From the NCBI GenBank assembly GCA_023381035.1, contig JAMCTK010000011.1:56557-120556 (forward strand): a stretch of 64,000 nt of DNA, in the 5' to 3' direction. The notes beneath the pieces were generated by a model. That model had not been told where the DNA came from and did not search any database. It saw nothing but the letters and a program-made list of their open reading frames with translations. Source of the stretch: Patescibacteria group bacterium (lineage in GTDB: Bacteria > Patescibacteria > Microgenomatia > Levybacterales > UBA12049). Positions 19,152 to 28,284 of this stretch are shown here, one piece after another. The first letter of the stretch is position 1, and the number at the start of each line of letters is the position of its first letter. The position numbers were made by a program, and so were the translations under genes.

Positions 19152-21140
19152 TTATTGAGATTTAAGTCTTCTTATCTGATCTCTTAAAACAGTAGCTGTT
19201 TCAAAATCAAGATTTTTTGCGGCTTGCCGCATTTCCAAGCTTAATCTTTTAATATAATCTTCTTTTTCATCTGGCAAAAGCACGTCTTTTTTGCTGAGGG
19301 TTAAAAGCATATCTAATTTATTTTCTTCTTCAATTCTCTCAACTAATTTTGATCTAATCGCTTTAATAATGCTTTTAGGAGTAATTTTATGTTTCTTATT
19401 ATAGGCAATCTGTATCTTTCTTCTTCTCTCAACTTCCTTAATAGCTTCGTCCATGGATTTAGTAACGGTATCAGCATACATGATTACTTCTGAATCAATA
19501 TGTCTTGCAGCTCGCCCCATGGTTTGAATAAGAGATGTTCTGCTACGTAAAAATCCTTCTTTGTCTGCATCCAAAATTGCCACTAAAGAAACTTCTGGTA
19601 AATCCAAGCCTTCTCTTAATAAGTTTATTCCTACCAAAACATCAAAATCAGCTGATCGTAATTTATCCAGCACGTCTTGTCTGTCGAGTGTTGCAATATC
19701 TGAATGTAAATAGGATACTTTTACTCCTTTTTCGGTAAGGTAAGTTGATAAATCTTCCGACATTCTCTTAGTAAGAGTGGTAATCAATACTCGTTGATTT
19801 TTCTTTACTCTTGTTTCAATTTCATTCAATAAATCTTCTATTTGTCCTTTTGAAGGCTTGACTGTTATTTTTGGATCGATAAGCCCTGTTGGTCTAATGA
19901 GCTGTTCAGTTATGCCGCCGCTTTCTTTGGCAAGAGAAATTTCATAATCATTAGGAGTTGCGCTTACATATACCGCCTGATGAATTTTACGCATAAATTC
20001 TTCATATCTTAAAGGTCTGTTGTCAAGAGCAGATGGGAGCCTAAATCCATAATTAATTAACATTTCCTTTCGGGCTCTATCACCGTTATGCATTCCTCTT
20101 ATTTGAGGAATGGTCATGTGTGACTCATCAATAATAGTCAGAAAATTACTTGAGCACTCTTCAAAAAAGTTAATCAAAGAGTATGGGGGATCTCCGGGAT
20201 TTCTGCCGTCAAAATATCTGGAATAATTTTCAATACCGTTTACATACCCAACTTCCTTGATCATTTCTAAATCATAGTTTGTTCTCTGAGTTAGTCTATG
20301 AGCCTCAAGAATCTTATTTTGTTTCTTAAGTTCATTAACTCTTATATCAAGGTCATTTTTTATTTGAGCAAATGCACTGCTGTATGTATTGGGATTAGTC
20401 ATAAAATGTTTTGCAGGATAAATTACAGTTGTTTCCAAAACTTGAGTTGTTTCTCCAGTCAACGGATCAAATTCTAAAAGATTTTTAATGACTCCATTTT
20501 GAATTTCCAGTCTTAATCCTTGGTCTAAATAGGCAGGGAAAAGATCAATGCTTTCCCCTCTTATCCTGAAGGTTCCGCGATGAAAACCATAGTCGTTTCT
20601 CTCATATTGGAGATCGGCAAGTTTTAACATTAGGCTTTTTTGGTCTATTTTTACTCCGCTTCTTATTTCCAGCACAAACTTTCCATATTCAATAGGGGAA
20701 CCCATGTTGTATATACAAGAAACTGACGCTACAACAATTACGTCTTTACGGCTTAATAAGTTTGCAGTTGCTGAAAGTCTTAATCGATCGATTTCTTGAT
20801 TAATCTCTGCCTCTTTTTCAATGTACGTATCGCTTTGAGGAATGTAGGCTTCAGGCTGGTAATAGTCATAATAGGATACAAAATAACAAACTGCATTGTT
20901 GGGAAAAAAATCTCTAAATTCTTGGTAAAGCTGACCTGCAAGCGTTTTATTATGAGAGATAATTAGGGCGGGACGGTTTAAATTGGCGATTACGTTTGCC
21001 ATTGTAAAAGTTTTACCGCTGCCTGTTACACCCAACAGAACCTGATGATCATTATTTTCCTGAATACTTTTAGTTAGGGCCTCAATTGCTTGTGGTTGAT
21101 CGCCTGTAGGTTTAAAATTTGATGATAATTTGAATTTCAT
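19152..21140 (-). CDS. uvrB: Excinuclease ABC subunit B
   Basis: This is the damage-verifying helicase of nucleotide excision repair, with 662 aa. Walker A is GVTGSGKT at 37-44, the beta-hairpin region YYDYYQPEAYIP is intact, helicase motifs follow, and the C-terminal UVR motif (FETATVLRDQI) contacts UvrC. It is divergent from lexA. TACAAT lies eight bases before its ATG on the minus strand, so it may also be leaderless. Confidence 0.97.
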   Translation of the reverse strand: MKFKLSSNFKPTGDQPQAIEALTKSIQENNDHQVLLGVTGSGKTFTMANVIANLNRPALIISHNKTLAGQLYQEFRDFFPNNAVCYFVSYYDYYQPEAYIPQSDTYIEKEAEINQEIDRLRLSATANLLSRKDVIVVASVSCIYNMGSPIEYGKFVLEIRSGVKIDQKSLMLKLADLQYERNDYGFHRGTFRIRGESIDLFPAYLDQGLRLEIQNGVIKNLLEFDPLTGETTQVLETTVIYPAKHFMTNPNTYSSAFAQIKNDLDIRVNELKKQNKILEAHRLTQRTNYDLEMIKEVGYVNGIENYSRYFDGRNPGDPPYSLINFFEECSSNFLTIIDESHMTIPQIRGMHNGDRARKEMLINYGFRLPSALDNRPLRYEEFMRKIHQAVYVSATPNDYEISLAKESGGITEQLIRPTGLIDPKITVKPSKGQIEDLLNEIETRVKKNQRVLITTLTKRMSEDLSTYLTEKGVKVSYLHSDIATLDRQDVLDKLRSADFDVLVGINLLREGLDLPEVSLVAILDADKEGFLRSRTSLIQTMGRAARHIDSEVIMYADTVTKSMDEAIKEVERRRKIQIAYNKKHKITPKSIIKAIRSKLVERIEEENKLDMLLTLSKKDVLLPDEKEDYIKRLSLEMRQAAKNLDFETATVLRDQIRRLKSQ

Positions 21141-21173
21141 AGCTATCTATTGTATCACTTTTGAGGTTGATAT

Positions 21174-21204
21174 ACTTTGTCCTACAATGTTTTATTGACA
21201 AAGT
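21174..21204. promoter_or_regulatory. Inverted repeat in the uvrB-lexA gap, candidate LexA operator
   Basis: ACTTTGTC (21174-21181) and GACAAAGT (21197-21204) are a perfect eight-base inverted repeat. The right arm covers the lexA -35 box. Its position between two SOS-type genes makes LexA the obvious candidate ligand, but this is inference, and it does not match the E. coli or B. subtilis SOS box. Confidence 0.45.
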
Positions 21205-21224
21205 TCTAATTATTTTCGTATAAA
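21195..21224 (+). promoter_or_regulatory. lexA promoter
   Basis: Perfect TTGACA at 21195-21200, an 18-base spacer and TATAAA at 21219-21224. The leader to the ATG is about 40 bases. Confidence 0.75.
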
Positions 21225-21270
21225 ATATACATAAGGATATAATTCAGAGTTTGAATTAGTTCATAAACAT

Positions 21271-21900
21271 ATGGCGGGAGTTTTATATAAAAAAGAAAGA
21301 GAAGTTTTGGAGTTTGTAGCCCAGTTTCAAAGACAATATGGGTATTCCCCTATACTTTCAGAAATTGCTAAAGCTACGGGACACAGAAGTAATTCAACTG
21401 TGCACACTCTTATTAAATCACTTGTTGAAAAAGGCTATATTCAAAAAGTAGACGGAAACACAAGAACATTAAAAATAGTTGATGAAAAAGTAAAAGTATC
21501 ATTAATGGGTAGTCATCCGGCAATTGAATTGCCATTGATGGGTTATATCGCTGCAGGAAGGCCGCTAGAACCCCATACAGACCCGAATGCAACGTTTTTT
21601 GTGTCTGCATCTCTATTGTCAGGTCAAAAAACTGCGTACGTTTTACAAGTAAAAGGTGAGTCGATGATTGAAGATGGAATTTTGGATGGAGATTATGTAG
21701 TTATTGAAAAAGTACAGGAAGCAATAAATGGTGATATTGTAGTTGCCATAGTAGATGATAGCCTGGCTACTTTAAAAAAATTTTATAAGGAAAACGGTCG
21801 GGTTGTTCTTAAGCCTGCAAATTCGACTATGAACCCAATTTATCCAACTCAACTTACAATTCAGGGTAAAGTAGTGGGTCTAGTGCGAAAATTTAATTAG
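21271..21900 (+). CDS. lexA: LexA repressor
   Basis: This is the SOS repressor with RecA-stimulated self-cleavage, 209 aa. An N-terminal winged helix (residues 1-70) precedes the cleavage site Ala95-Gly96 in YIAAGRP. The catalytic Ser131 lies in KGESMIEDG and Lys169 in ATLKKFY. All residues for autocleavage are present. Its stop abuts that of dedA with no gap. Confidence 0.94.
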   Translation: MAGVLYKKEREVLEFVAQFQRQYGYSPILSEIAKATGHRSNSTVHTLIKSLVEKGYIQKVDGNTRTLKIVDEKVKVSLMGSHPAIELPLMGYIAAGRPLEPHTDPNATFFVSASLLSGQKTAYVLQVKGESMIEDGILDGDYVVIEKVQEAINGDIVVAIVDDSLATLKKFYKENGRVVLKPANSTMNPIYPTQLTIQGKVVGLVRKFN

Positions 21901-22524
21901 CTATTTCCTCAGCTTAATGATTTCAAGTTTGTGATTAATGTACCAGAGAACCGCAATAATAAATAGAACAGCTAAAGCAATATTAAATTTCCTAAAGTAG
22001 GGTTCCAAAATACTCCATTTGCTGCCAAAATATACTCCGACTAAAGTAAGAAATGTAGACCAGATTAAGGATCCTAGAAAGGTGAAAATAGAAAACTTCC
22101 AGACATTCATTTCCGAAAGTCCGGCCGGAAGAGAGATAAAGGTTCTAACTGCAGGCAATATTCTGCTAAAAAAAGCAACGCTATCTCCGTATTTCCTAAA
22201 CCAATGCATGGAATGTTCATATTCTTTTTTGCTAATTAGGACAAACTTTCCGTATTTACTGATTAGCTTTAATATTACTGTTTCTTCAAGATAATATCCT
22301 AGTCCGTAAGCAACAAGTGATCCGACAAGATTTGCAAAAGCACCAACTAGAATTACTAAATACAAATTGAGTTTTCCTTGTTGAACCAAAAAACCGGCAA
22401 AAGGCATAGTAATTTCCGAAGGAATTGGAATAAGAGCAGATTCTAGCGACATTAATACAAACACACCAAGATAGCCTGTTTGTTGGATTAGTTGTATAAT
22501 AATGGCTGATAACTGCTCTAACAT
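21901..22524 (-). CDS. DedA-family membrane protein
   Basis: This is a VTT/SNARE-associated family membrane protein of 207 aa with five or six hydrophobic segments. PIPSEITMPFAGF and FFSRILPAVRTFISLPAGLS are the conserved DedA motifs. Members act as lipid flippases or affect envelope homeostasis. The start lies only nine bases from the divergent rsmI start. Confidence 0.9.
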   Translation of the reverse strand: MLEQLSAIIIQLIQQTGYLGVFVLMSLESALIPIPSEITMPFAGFLVQQGKLNLYLVILVGAFANLVGSLVAYGLGYYLEETVILKLISKYGKFVLISKKEYEHSMHWFRKYGDSVAFFSRILPAVRTFISLPAGLSEMNVWKFSIFTFLGSLIWSTFLTLVGVYFGSKWSILEPYFRKFNIALAVLFIIAVLWYINHKLEIIKLRK

Positions 22525-22533
22525 CTATTTAAT

Positions 22534-23229
22534 ATGGGCAATCTATATATTGTAGCAACACCAATAGGGAATTTACAAGACATATCTTTGAGGGCGGTTG
22601 AGATACTTAAAAAAGTTGATTTTATTCTATGTGAAGATACCAGAAAAACAAGTTTTTTACTTGAAAAAATTCTAGGTCATAAAGTTCCAAAGGAAAAACT
22701 TGCTTCTTATTACGAACAAAACGAGATACAGAGAATTCCCGGAGTAATAGAGCTTTTAAAAGCGGGATATAATCTTGCACTCGTATCTGACGCAGGAACA
22801 CCTCTTGTTTCAGATCCTGGTTTTAAATTGGTTAGAGAAGTTAGGACTCAAAATATTAAAGTAGAGTCAATTCCTGGTCCATCAGCCTCAATATCAGCTC
22901 TTTCAATAAGTGGGCTTCCTACAGACAAATTTCTGTTTATTGGTTATTTGCCAAAGAAACCAGGAAATAGATCAAAATTGTTAAATCAAATTAAATTAAC
23001 AACCGAGATAATTCAGCCTACAGTTATTCTTTATGAAGCTCCCCATAGACTTGTAAAAACCTTAGAAGAGTTACTAAAAATATTTGGAGATATTGATATT
23101 GTCATGTGTCGGGAAATGACAAAAATTCATGAAGAATATAGAAAAGATAAAATATCGAAATTAGTTGCTTCGTATCAGAAAAGTAATCCCAAAGGAGAAA
23201 TAGTGCTTCTTTTTAATCTGAAAGATTAG
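22534..23229 (+). CDS. rsmI: 16S rRNA (cytidine-1402-2'-O)-methyltransferase
   Basis: This is a tetrapyrrole-methylase-fold enzyme that modifies 16S rRNA C1402. It has 231 aa. VATPIGNLQDIS, CEDTRKT, SDAGTPLVSDPG and IPGPSA are hallmark motifs. It lacks the extra C-terminal domain of longer homologues. A TATAAT at 22495-22500 lies inside the dedA coding sequence. The stop abuts eno with no gap. Confidence 0.95.
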   Translation: MGNLYIVATPIGNLQDISLRAVEILKKVDFILCEDTRKTSFLLEKILGHKVPKEKLASYYEQNEIQRIPGVIELLKAGYNLALVSDAGTPLVSDPGFKLVREVRTQNIKVESIPGPSASISALSISGLPTDKFLFIGYLPKKPGNRSKLLNQIKLTTEIIQPTVILYEAPHRLVKTLEELLKIFGDIDIVMCREMTKIHEEYRKDKISKLVASYQKSNPKGEIVLLFNLKD

Positions 23230-24498
23230 TTATTTCTGAGAGACAGTTTTTATCTTGGCATCTATTTCTAAAAGCCTATTATATTTAGCTACCCTTTCTC
23301 CTCTTACCGGAGCACCGAATTTAACATAATCAGCAGAAATTGCAACGGCAAAATCTGCAATAAAATCGTCATTAGTCTCCCCGCTTCTATGTGAAGCAAT
23401 TATCTTTAATCCTGCCGCCTTGGCGACCTCTACGACAGCCAGGGATTCAATTACAGTACCTATTTGATTTGGTTTAATAATAATTCCTGAAACTGCTTTT
23501 CTATCAAGAGCCATTTGTAAACGGTAGGGATTAGTTGCGATTAAATCGTCTCCAATAATCATTGTTTGCTGGGACATCTTTGTGTTAATTTCTTCCCATC
23601 CCTCCCAATCATCCTCACCAAGAGGATCTTCCAAATATAGGAATTTAAATTCCTCATTCAGACTTTGATAAAGGGAAATTAACTCACTTGAAGAAAGATC
23701 TGCATTTTTATCTTTTATTCTATATTTTTTTCCTGACAAGAAATTATTAGAAGCACAATCAAGTCCCATGAAAACGTCAAAACCAATTCTTAGGTTGAGA
23801 CTAAGAATAGACTGTTGAACATATGTAAGAGCTTCTTTATTTGATTCAACCTTAGGGGCAAACCCGCCTTCGTCTCCAACAAGAGTAGACATGTTATTAG
23901 TTTCTAAAATTTTTCCTAGAGAATGATATATAGTGTTGGCCATTACAAGCTGTTGCGGATAGGGGATAGATGAAGCAGGGATTACCATAAATTCCTGAAA
24001 ATTTACATTTTCTCCTGCATGTTGTCCACCATTTAAAATATTAAAAGCTGGTGTTGGAATTTTAAGCGGCATATTTTCTTTCTTAACGTATTCTCTTAAA
24101 TAAAGAAACAAAGGAAGCATGGAGCTTTTCGCAGCCGCTTTTGCGCATGCCATAGATACGGAAAGAATTGCATTAGCGCCAAGATGGCTTTTATTCTGAG
24201 TACCATCCAGGTCAATCATAATCCTGTCGATTATTTGTTGTTTGGTAACTTCTACGCCAATGATATTTGGAGCAATAACTTGCTCAACATTGGAAACAGC
24301 CTTGAGAACACCTTTTCCGTCATATCTTTGAACATCTTTATCTTGAACATCAGAGGCTTCATAATTCCCAACCGAAGTTCCGCTAGGAGAGGCAGCCGTT
24401 GCTTTATGACCATCACTTAAATATATTGTTGTTTCTACCGAAGGATTACCTTTAGCATTTAAAATTTCTCGGGCGGTAACCTGTTTTATCTTAGCCAT
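23230..24498 (-). CDS. eno: Enolase
   Basis: This glycolytic enzyme converts 2-phosphoglycerate to phosphoenolpyruvate. It has 422 aa. GDEGGFAPK, the catalytic Lys in IIKPNQIGT and SHRSGETND are present. It overlaps ppsA by eight bases, so the two enzymes that meet at PEP are coupled. Confidence 0.97.
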   Translation of the reverse strand: MAKIKQVTAREILNAKGNPSVETTIYLSDGHKATAASPSGTSVGNYEASDVQDKDVQRYDGKGVLKAVSNVEQVIAPNIIGVEVTKQQIIDRIMIDLDGTQNKSHLGANAILSVSMACAKAAAKSSMLPLFLYLREYVKKENMPLKIPTPAFNILNGGQHAGENVNFQEFMVIPASSIPYPQQLVMANTIYHSLGKILETNNMSTLVGDEGGFAPKVESNKEALTYVQQSILSLNLRIGFDVFMGLDCASNNFLSGKKYRIKDKNADLSSSELISLYQSLNEEFKFLYLEDPLGEDDWEGWEEINTKMSQQTMIIGDDLIATNPYRLQMALDRKAVSGIIIKPNQIGTVIESLAVVEVAKAAGLKIIASHRSGETNDDFIADFAVAISADYVKFGAPVRGERVAKYNRLLEIDAKIKTVSQK

Positions 24499-26749
24499 TT
24501 ATCAATTTTTTTTCTGCTTTTGCAATTGTTTCACGGGTATTTTCTATCGCATCAGGAGATACAGAAACACTGGTAACTCCCCAGGATACTAGTTTTTCAA
24601 CAAGTTCAGGATATGTTGAGACTGATTGTCCACAAACAGAAGATGTAATGCCGTATTTATGTGCTGTTTTTATGACATGTTCAAAAGCCCAAAGAACTGC
24701 TTCGTTTCTTTCGTCAAATTCAGGGGCAACTTCATCATTATCTCTATCAGTTCCTAAGATAAGCATGGTTAGATCATTTGAACCGATTGAAACTCCGTCT
24801 ATGCCAAGTTCTATAAATTTTGGTAACAGAATTACATTGGAAGGTATTTCGACCATCATTAAAAGTTTAAATGTTGGAGATCTATGTAAATCAGCTCTCA
24901 TGAGAATTTTTTTGACTTCTTCAAGTTCTTTTACGGTTCTGACAAAAGGAAGCATTACCCAGAGATTTTTGTATCCCATTTTATCTCTGACTTTCTTAAT
25001 TGCTTTGAGCTCAAGCTTAAATACTTCAGGATCATGAATGTAGCGATAAACTCCTCTGTACCCTAGCATTGGATTTGGTTCGATAGGCTCAAACTCCTTT
25101 CCACCAATAAGTGAGCGGTATTCGTTAGTTTTAAAATCAGAAGTTCTGTAAATTACTGGTCTGGGTGAAAAAGCTTTACAAAAAGTGCTAATTCCTTCTG
25201 CCATTTTTTCAATAAAAACATCCTGCTTTTTGTCTTTAATTAGTTTTCTAGGGTGTATTCCGATTCCTGCCATCATAAATTCTGCTCTAAGTAGTCCTAC
25301 TCCGTCAACATTTCTGGAGGCAACCCTATCTACTATCTCTGGTTCTGCAAGATTTACATAAACTTTGGTTGCGGTTTTAGATGTCTTTGTAGAATTTTTT
25401 ATTTCACTTTGAACTTTAAAATGGCCGCCTTTATAAATTTCTCCTTTAAGTCCGTTTACGGTTACTACCATGCCGTTTCTGAGCTTAGTTGTTGCGTCTT
25501 GTGTTCCGACAACCGCCGGAATACCTAATTCTCTGGAAACAATAGCAGCATGTGATGTTCGGCCACCACTATCTGTAATGATTGCAGCTGCTTTTTTCAT
25601 TGCAGGAACAAAGTCCGGATTTGTTTGAGAAGCAACTAATACGTCCCCTGATAATATTTTGTCATTCTCTTTAGCGCTGTGGAGAATTTTTACAGGTCCT
25701 GACGCAATTCCTGGAGAAGCTGGGTTTCCGGTTAAAATTACTTTATATCCTTTTAGATCTTCATCCTGGTTTTGCCTGGTGCTTTCAGTTGTTGTTATTG
25801 CTCTTGTTTGGACAATATATACCTTCTTTTTTTCAATTGCCCATTCAATGTCCTGAGGGAAGTAGTAGTGATGCTCAAGTCTTAGGCCAAGAGCGGCGAT
25901 TTCCATAATTTCTTTTGCTGATAACTTTCTTTTTGATCCGACCCGCTTTGATAGTCTAATAAGCTTATTGCCTGTGCCTGATTTTTTCATCAGAGTTTTT
26001 TGGTAAGCCCGTTTGTCAGCAATAATTTTTAGTTCTTTCTTATCGATTTCATAGTGATCAGGAGTCACTGCTCCTTGCACGATCATCTCTCCGAGACCAA
26101 AAATCGCATCGATCACAACTTTTGATTTGTCATTTGATACAGGGTCAATCGTAAACATAATTCCGGATTTTTCAGATTCAATCATTTTTTGGACTACTAA
26201 AGCAATTCCGACTTTTACGTTATCGAAATGTTGTTCGTGTCTGTAAAACATGGCGCGGGGTTCAAAAAGAGAGGCCCAACCTTCCTTAATTTTTTCCATT
26301 AAAACAGCTTCTCCTTTAATGTTTAGATAAGTTTCTTGTTGGCCTGCGAAGGAGGCAGTTGCTAAATCTTCCGCTGTTGCAGAAGATCTTACGGCAACTA
26401 GGGGGTCTTTAAAAATTCCACCAAGTTTTTTATATGCATCAAATATTTCATTTTTAAGATTTTCCGAGATTTCACTATGCATGATTTGTTTTTTAATTAA
26501 GTTTGAAACCTGTTGAAGAGAGTCTTGTTTTTTGTAGTCTAGGGTGGAAACTAAATGTTTTATTTTTTGTTCCAAATTATTTATCTTGATAAATTCGAAA
26601 TATGCCTGAGCAGTAACTATGAATCCAGGGGGTACCGGAAAACCTGAGCGTGTCATTTCGCCGAGATTGGCACCTTTTCCTCCAACAATGGCAATGTCAT
26701 TTTTATCTATTTCTTTAAACCACGCAACACGCCTTATATCCTGTGCCAT
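24491..26749 (-). CDS. ppsA: Phosphoenolpyruvate synthase
   Basis: This enzyme converts pyruvate, ATP and water to PEP, AMP and phosphate. It has 752 aa. The N-terminal ATP-grasp domain (GGKGANLGEM, VRSSATAEDL) is followed by the swivelling phospho-His domain (GGRTSHAAIV) and a PEP-binding barrel ending in CGQSVS. With the linked eno it suggests gluconeogenic flow, or PEP recovery in place of pyruvate kinase. Confidence 0.96.
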   Translation of the reverse strand: MAQDIRRVAWFKEIDKNDIAIVGGKGANLGEMTRSGFPVPPGFIVTAQAYFEFIKINNLEQKIKHLVSTLDYKKQDSLQQVSNLIKKQIMHSEISENLKNEIFDAYKKLGGIFKDPLVAVRSSATAEDLATASFAGQQETYLNIKGEAVLMEKIKEGWASLFEPRAMFYRHEQHFDNVKVGIALVVQKMIESEKSGIMFTIDPVSNDKSKVVIDAIFGLGEMIVQGAVTPDHYEIDKKELKIIADKRAYQKTLMKKSGTGNKLIRLSKRVGSKRKLSAKEIMEIAALGLRLEHHYYFPQDIEWAIEKKKVYIVQTRAITTTESTRQNQDEDLKGYKVILTGNPASPGIASGPVKILHSAKENDKILSGDVLVASQTNPDFVPAMKKAAAIITDSGGRTSHAAIVSRELGIPAVVGTQDATTKLRNGMVVTVNGLKGEIYKGGHFKVQSEIKNSTKTSKTATKVYVNLAEPEIVDRVASRNVDGVGLLRAEFMMAGIGIHPRKLIKDKKQDVFIEKMAEGISTFCKAFSPRPVIYRTSDFKTNEYRSLIGGKEFEPIEPNPMLGYRGVYRYIHDPEVFKLELKAIKKVRDKMGYKNLWVMLPFVRTVKELEEVKKILMRADLHRSPTFKLLMMVEIPSNVILLPKFIELGIDGVSIGSNDLTMLILGTDRDNDEVAPEFDERNEAVLWAFEHVIKTAHKYGITSSVCGQSVSTYPELVEKLVSWGVTSVSVSPDAIENTRETIAKAEKKLING

Positions 26750-26806
26750 AGTTTAATTATGTAGAGATTTTTATAATTTATCAAGAAGAAGTATTGATTT
26801 GTAAGG

Positions 26807-27847
26807 TTATTTAGCCAGTTCTTCTTTAAAATAGTCTACCCACGGGTTGATTGCAGGGTTTTGATTGTAGATTATGCCTAAGTAAAAAGTTAACCAGCTT
26901 CCAAAATTCATTACTTCCAGAATGTCTTCGTATTTGTTTTCTCCGTTTGCTCTGTATTCAATTATTTCTCTATTATTTTGGCTGGTAACATCTTTGGTAA
27001 GCTCCATTCTTTTCTTTATTTTTGTAGAATAGTTTATTGAGTCTAAAGAAAAAAAGATTAAATTAGATTCGGTTGGGAACTGAAGGCCTTCCAGTAGGTG
27101 GTGATTTAGATCCGGTACTAAATAAAAAGCGGAAAATGTTTTACTAGTTTCGTTAAATTGATTTCTGAGTATTTGTGCGTTTCCGGATAGGTGTTCGGCA
27201 GCAAAAATTATTGGAATTTTGTTTATGAAGTTCCTGGAAGAGAGTTTAGCTTTTTGCTGAATTTCGTCTTTATTTTTTATTATTTTTTCAAAAGCTTGTG
27301 TAATTATATTTTCTTTTATTTCAATTATTCCTGCCTTATTCAAAAGACCTAAAAGTCCAACTACCGAATATCCGTTTCCAAGCCTTGGAACACCTGCCGG
27401 ATTTAACTTGCCGTCAAAGATATATGAAGGTATTTTGTTTTCTTTAGCAAAATCTTCAAGTTTTCCACCCTTGGTTAAAACCAACATCTTTGCGTTTTTT
27501 TCTTTTGCCTCCTGTGCACAAGACAGAACTTCTTCTGTGTTACCTGAGTAGCTTGTTAAAATTACCAGAGTTTTATTGTTAACGAATTTCGGAAGATGAT
27601 AGTCGGAAATATTTTGAAAAGGATATCGTAAATTTTCTCCGATTAAAGCCTGAGTTACAAGAGCCCCGTAAATGGATGCGCCCATTCCGCAACAAACTAT
27701 ATTTTCTATGTCACTCATGTTGGAGATTTCTATTTTTTTTACTTCTTCCCAAGCAGCTTTGCATTGTGCTGCAAAGAGTTGGGTGGAGGAATATGTATTT
27801 TGCGGATCCAGTTTTTTAATTTGTGCAAGATCGTCAGGATTAGTCAC
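26807..27847 (-). CDS. Bifunctional phosphoglucose/phosphomannose isomerase
   Basis: This SIS-domain enzyme has 346 aa and interconverts glucose-6-P, fructose-6-P and mannose-6-P. The first SIS domain contains CCGMGASIYGAL and LTSYSGNTEEVL. The C-terminal signature PDLNHHLLEGL fits the PGI/PMI subfamily. It shares one base with the cupin gene. Confidence 0.9.
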   Translation of the reverse strand: MTNPDDLAQIKKLDPQNTYSSTQLFAAQCKAAWEEVKKIEISNMSDIENIVCCGMGASIYGALVTQALIGENLRYPFQNISDYHLPKFVNNKTLVILTSYSGNTEEVLSCAQEAKEKNAKMLVLTKGGKLEDFAKENKIPSYIFDGKLNPAGVPRLGNGYSVVGLLGLLNKAGIIEIKENIITQAFEKIIKNKDEIQQKAKLSSRNFINKIPIIFAAEHLSGNAQILRNQFNETSKTFSAFYLVPDLNHHLLEGLQFPTESNLIFFSLDSINYSTKIKKRMELTKDVTSQNNREIIEYRANGENKYEDILEVMNFGSWLTFYLGIIYNQNPAINPWVDYFKEELAK

Positions 27848-28284
27848 TAATTTTCTCCCCGCTCTATTTTTCTTTGTTCAGGGGTCTCGTCAGGGCGTTT
27901 AAAATCATCTTCAAGTCTTAATGTTGTGCCCATTTCCGGAGTAGAAACCTCAATAATATCACAATCTGTTATCCCTGCTAATCGATGCTTTTGGCCAAGG
28001 CAGCAAGTATATCCCTGGCCTTTTTCAAGTTCAGTTTCTATTAAGTTTCCATCTTTGTTTTCCCAGATAACCTTACCTCGGCCATTCATTAAAAACCAGC
28101 TTTCTCTTTTGGCATCATGGATTTGTAGTGACAGTCTTGCTCCTGCTTTGATATGGAGAATTTTACCCATATATGGGAGGTTTTCGGGAGTCCAATGAAG
28201 TTCGTATCCCCATGGTTTTTCTACTCTTTTTACATATGAGGCGTCCGAAAAAATATTTTTATCTATTTTATCTAAATCAATCAT
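27847..28284 (-). CDS. Cupin, mannose-6-phosphate isomerase type II-like
   Basis: This single-domain cupin has 145 aa and resembles the C-terminal isomerase domain of ManC. VEKPWGYELHW is at the start, metal-binding His and Glu lie in the LSLQIHDAKRESW region, and a HRLAG motif follows. It sits between PGI/PMI and phosphomannomutase, so a mannose-phosphate or sugar-nucleotide role is likely. The exact substrate is not established. Confidence 0.8.
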   Translation of the reverse strand: MIDLDKIDKNIFSDASYVKRVEKPWGYELHWTPENLPYMGKILHIKAGARLSLQIHDAKRESWFLMNGRGKVIWENKDGNLIETELEKGQGYTCCLGQKHRLAGITDCDIIEVSTPEMGTTLRLEDDFKRPDETPEQRKIERGEN

